DNA of 64,000 nt from Lactiplantibacillus songbeiensis (GTDB lineage Bacteria; Bacillota; Bacilli; Lactobacillales; Lactobacillaceae). Shown piece by piece: positions 63,362-64,000 of this stretch. Position numbers and translations under genes: made by a program. The first letter of the stretch is position 1; every line of letters starts with the position of its first letter. The stretch lies in NCBI RefSeq assembly GCF_005405125.1, contig NZ_BJDL01000013.1, positions 1-64,000 on the forward strand. Reading direction: 5' to 3'. The notes beneath the pieces are model-generated. The model did not search any database. It was not told the DNA's origin and was given only the letters and a program-made list of their open reading frames with translations.

Positions 63362-64000
63362 ATGGCGGAACCTAATTTATTCCCGCCTGATTTTGAAGGT
63401 CAGACGGTGACCCATTTTGTCGTCGGCAAAGTTGCGGCCGTTTTTTTTAGTAGTGCCGATAGTTTTTATAAAGTATTGCTAGTTAAAGTGACTGAGCAAA
63501 ATATTGATTGGTCCGAAGATGAGATTGTGGTCACTGGGAGCTTTGCCGATATTCAAGAAGAGGCGACATATCGTTTTACGGGGAAGCCGGTCCGACATCC
63601 TAAGTACGGCACCCAATTTCAAGCCGATAATTACCAAAATGAAACACCAACTTCACGTAGTGGGTTGATTGCGTATCTGGCGGGGGATGATTTTCCTGGT
63701 CTTGGGAAACGTACCGCCGAACGGATCGTCGATACCCTGGGGAATGATGCGATTGATAAAATCTTGGCCGATCCGAAAGTTTTGCAACCAATCGGCTTAC
63801 GAGCGAGTGTGCAACAGACTTTACTGGATACGTTGCGGGTGAACAATGGGCTCGAACAAACCATTATCGGTCTAAACGCATATGGGTTTGGGAGTCGATT
63901 AGCAGCGGCTATTTATGCCAAGTATCAGGGTGACACCTTGACTGTGATCCAAGAAAATCCGTATAAGCTAGTTGAGGATATCAAAGGGGTCGGTTTTAAG
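63362..64000 (+). CDS. recD2: ATP-dependent DNA helicase RecD2, 5' part only
   Basis: The frame starts at ATG 63362 after GGAAAGGAGG and is open to the end of the window (213 codons). It has the RecD2 N-terminal OB-like region (VTHFVVGKVAAVFFSSADSF, YRFTGKPVRHPKYGTQFQ) and helix-hairpin-helix stretches (FPGLGKRTAERIVDTLG, KGVGFK). The helicase motifs would lie beyond the window. RecD2 is a 5'-3' helicase found without RecBC, with roles in replication-fork repair. Confidence 0.93.
   Translation, partial: MAEPNLFPPDFEGQTVTHFVVGKVAAVFFSSADSFYKVLLVKVTEQNIDWSEDEIVVTGSFADIQEEATYRFTGKPVRHPKYGTQFQADNYQNETPTSRSGLIAYLAGDDFPGLGKRTAERIVDTLGNDAIDKILADPKVLQPIGLRASVQQTLLDTLRVNNGLEQTIIGLNAYGFGSRLAAAIYAKYQGDTLTVIQENPYKLVEDIKGVGFK

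Overview
The window is chromosomal DNA of a low- to moderate-GC Firmicute, almost certainly a Lactobacillaceae member and most like the Lactiplantibacillus plantarum group. This is inferred from gene content and order: two T-box-controlled aminoacyl-tRNA synthetase genes, an iron-sulfur serine dehydratase next to serS, the spx-mecA-coiA-pepF-spxH-relQ-nadK-rluD order of bacilli, a long dcw cell-division cluster, a WxL/DUF916 surface cluster and lactobacillus-type small proteins (DUF4044, DUF3397, DUF1831). No rRNA, tRNA, CRISPR array, transposase or prophage gene was seen.

Layout. 1-6100: serine module (T-box, serS, an EIIC-like membrane protein, sdaAB, sdaAA, a YheO-type regulator). 6100-8800: small unknown genes, a TRAP/HmoB-like protein and a divergent YhfI-type metallo-hydrolase. 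8900-16970: stress and proteolysis block (spx, mecA, coiA, pepF, spxH, relQ, nadK, an RluD-type synthase). 16980-26000: cutC, a lactonase-family protein, a GutA-type IIA protein, an AI-2E-family permease, rpsN (zinc-free form), rlmA, brnQ and trmL. 26047-29650: ftsK/spoIIIE, a DUF4044 peptide and corA. 29727-47210: dcw cluster (DUF3397, mraZ, rsmH, ftsL, pbp2B, mraY, murD, murG, divIB, ftsA, ftsZ, sepF, ylmG, ylmH, divIVA) ending in T-box-controlled ileS. 47450-55570: dapF, nudF, mtnN, a cysteine desulfurase, DUF1831, mnmA, ktrB and ktrA. 56240-59540: WxL/DUF916/WxL surface cluster. 59600-61660: XRE-TPR regulator, MDR oxidoreductase and a 49-residue membrane peptide. 61990-64000: phosphoglycerate-mutase-family gene, a TPR gene and the start of recD2.

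The most unusual content is a family of non-coding, highly structured intergenic repeats of about 110-400 bp. Six copies are clear (7164, 21241, 25612, 35248, 50109, 55655) and one relict is likely (about 61778). They share termini reading GCTTGGTGCTAGTT. The longest copies look like an inverted dimer of one folded unit of about 110-150 nt. One hairpin has base-paired substitutions between copies, which points to selection on a folded RNA or DNA structure. Two copies sit inside operon-like gene runs (mraY/murD and mtnN/cysteine desulfurase). I cannot name this element.

Other points to check are a possible hairpin switch with a Pro-Pro-Pro leader peptide before pepF, a terminator that carries the brnQ ribosome binding site, a CTG start for ylmG, a three-repeat MraZ operator, and Zur-like and PerR-like sites before rpsN and the HmoB-like gene.
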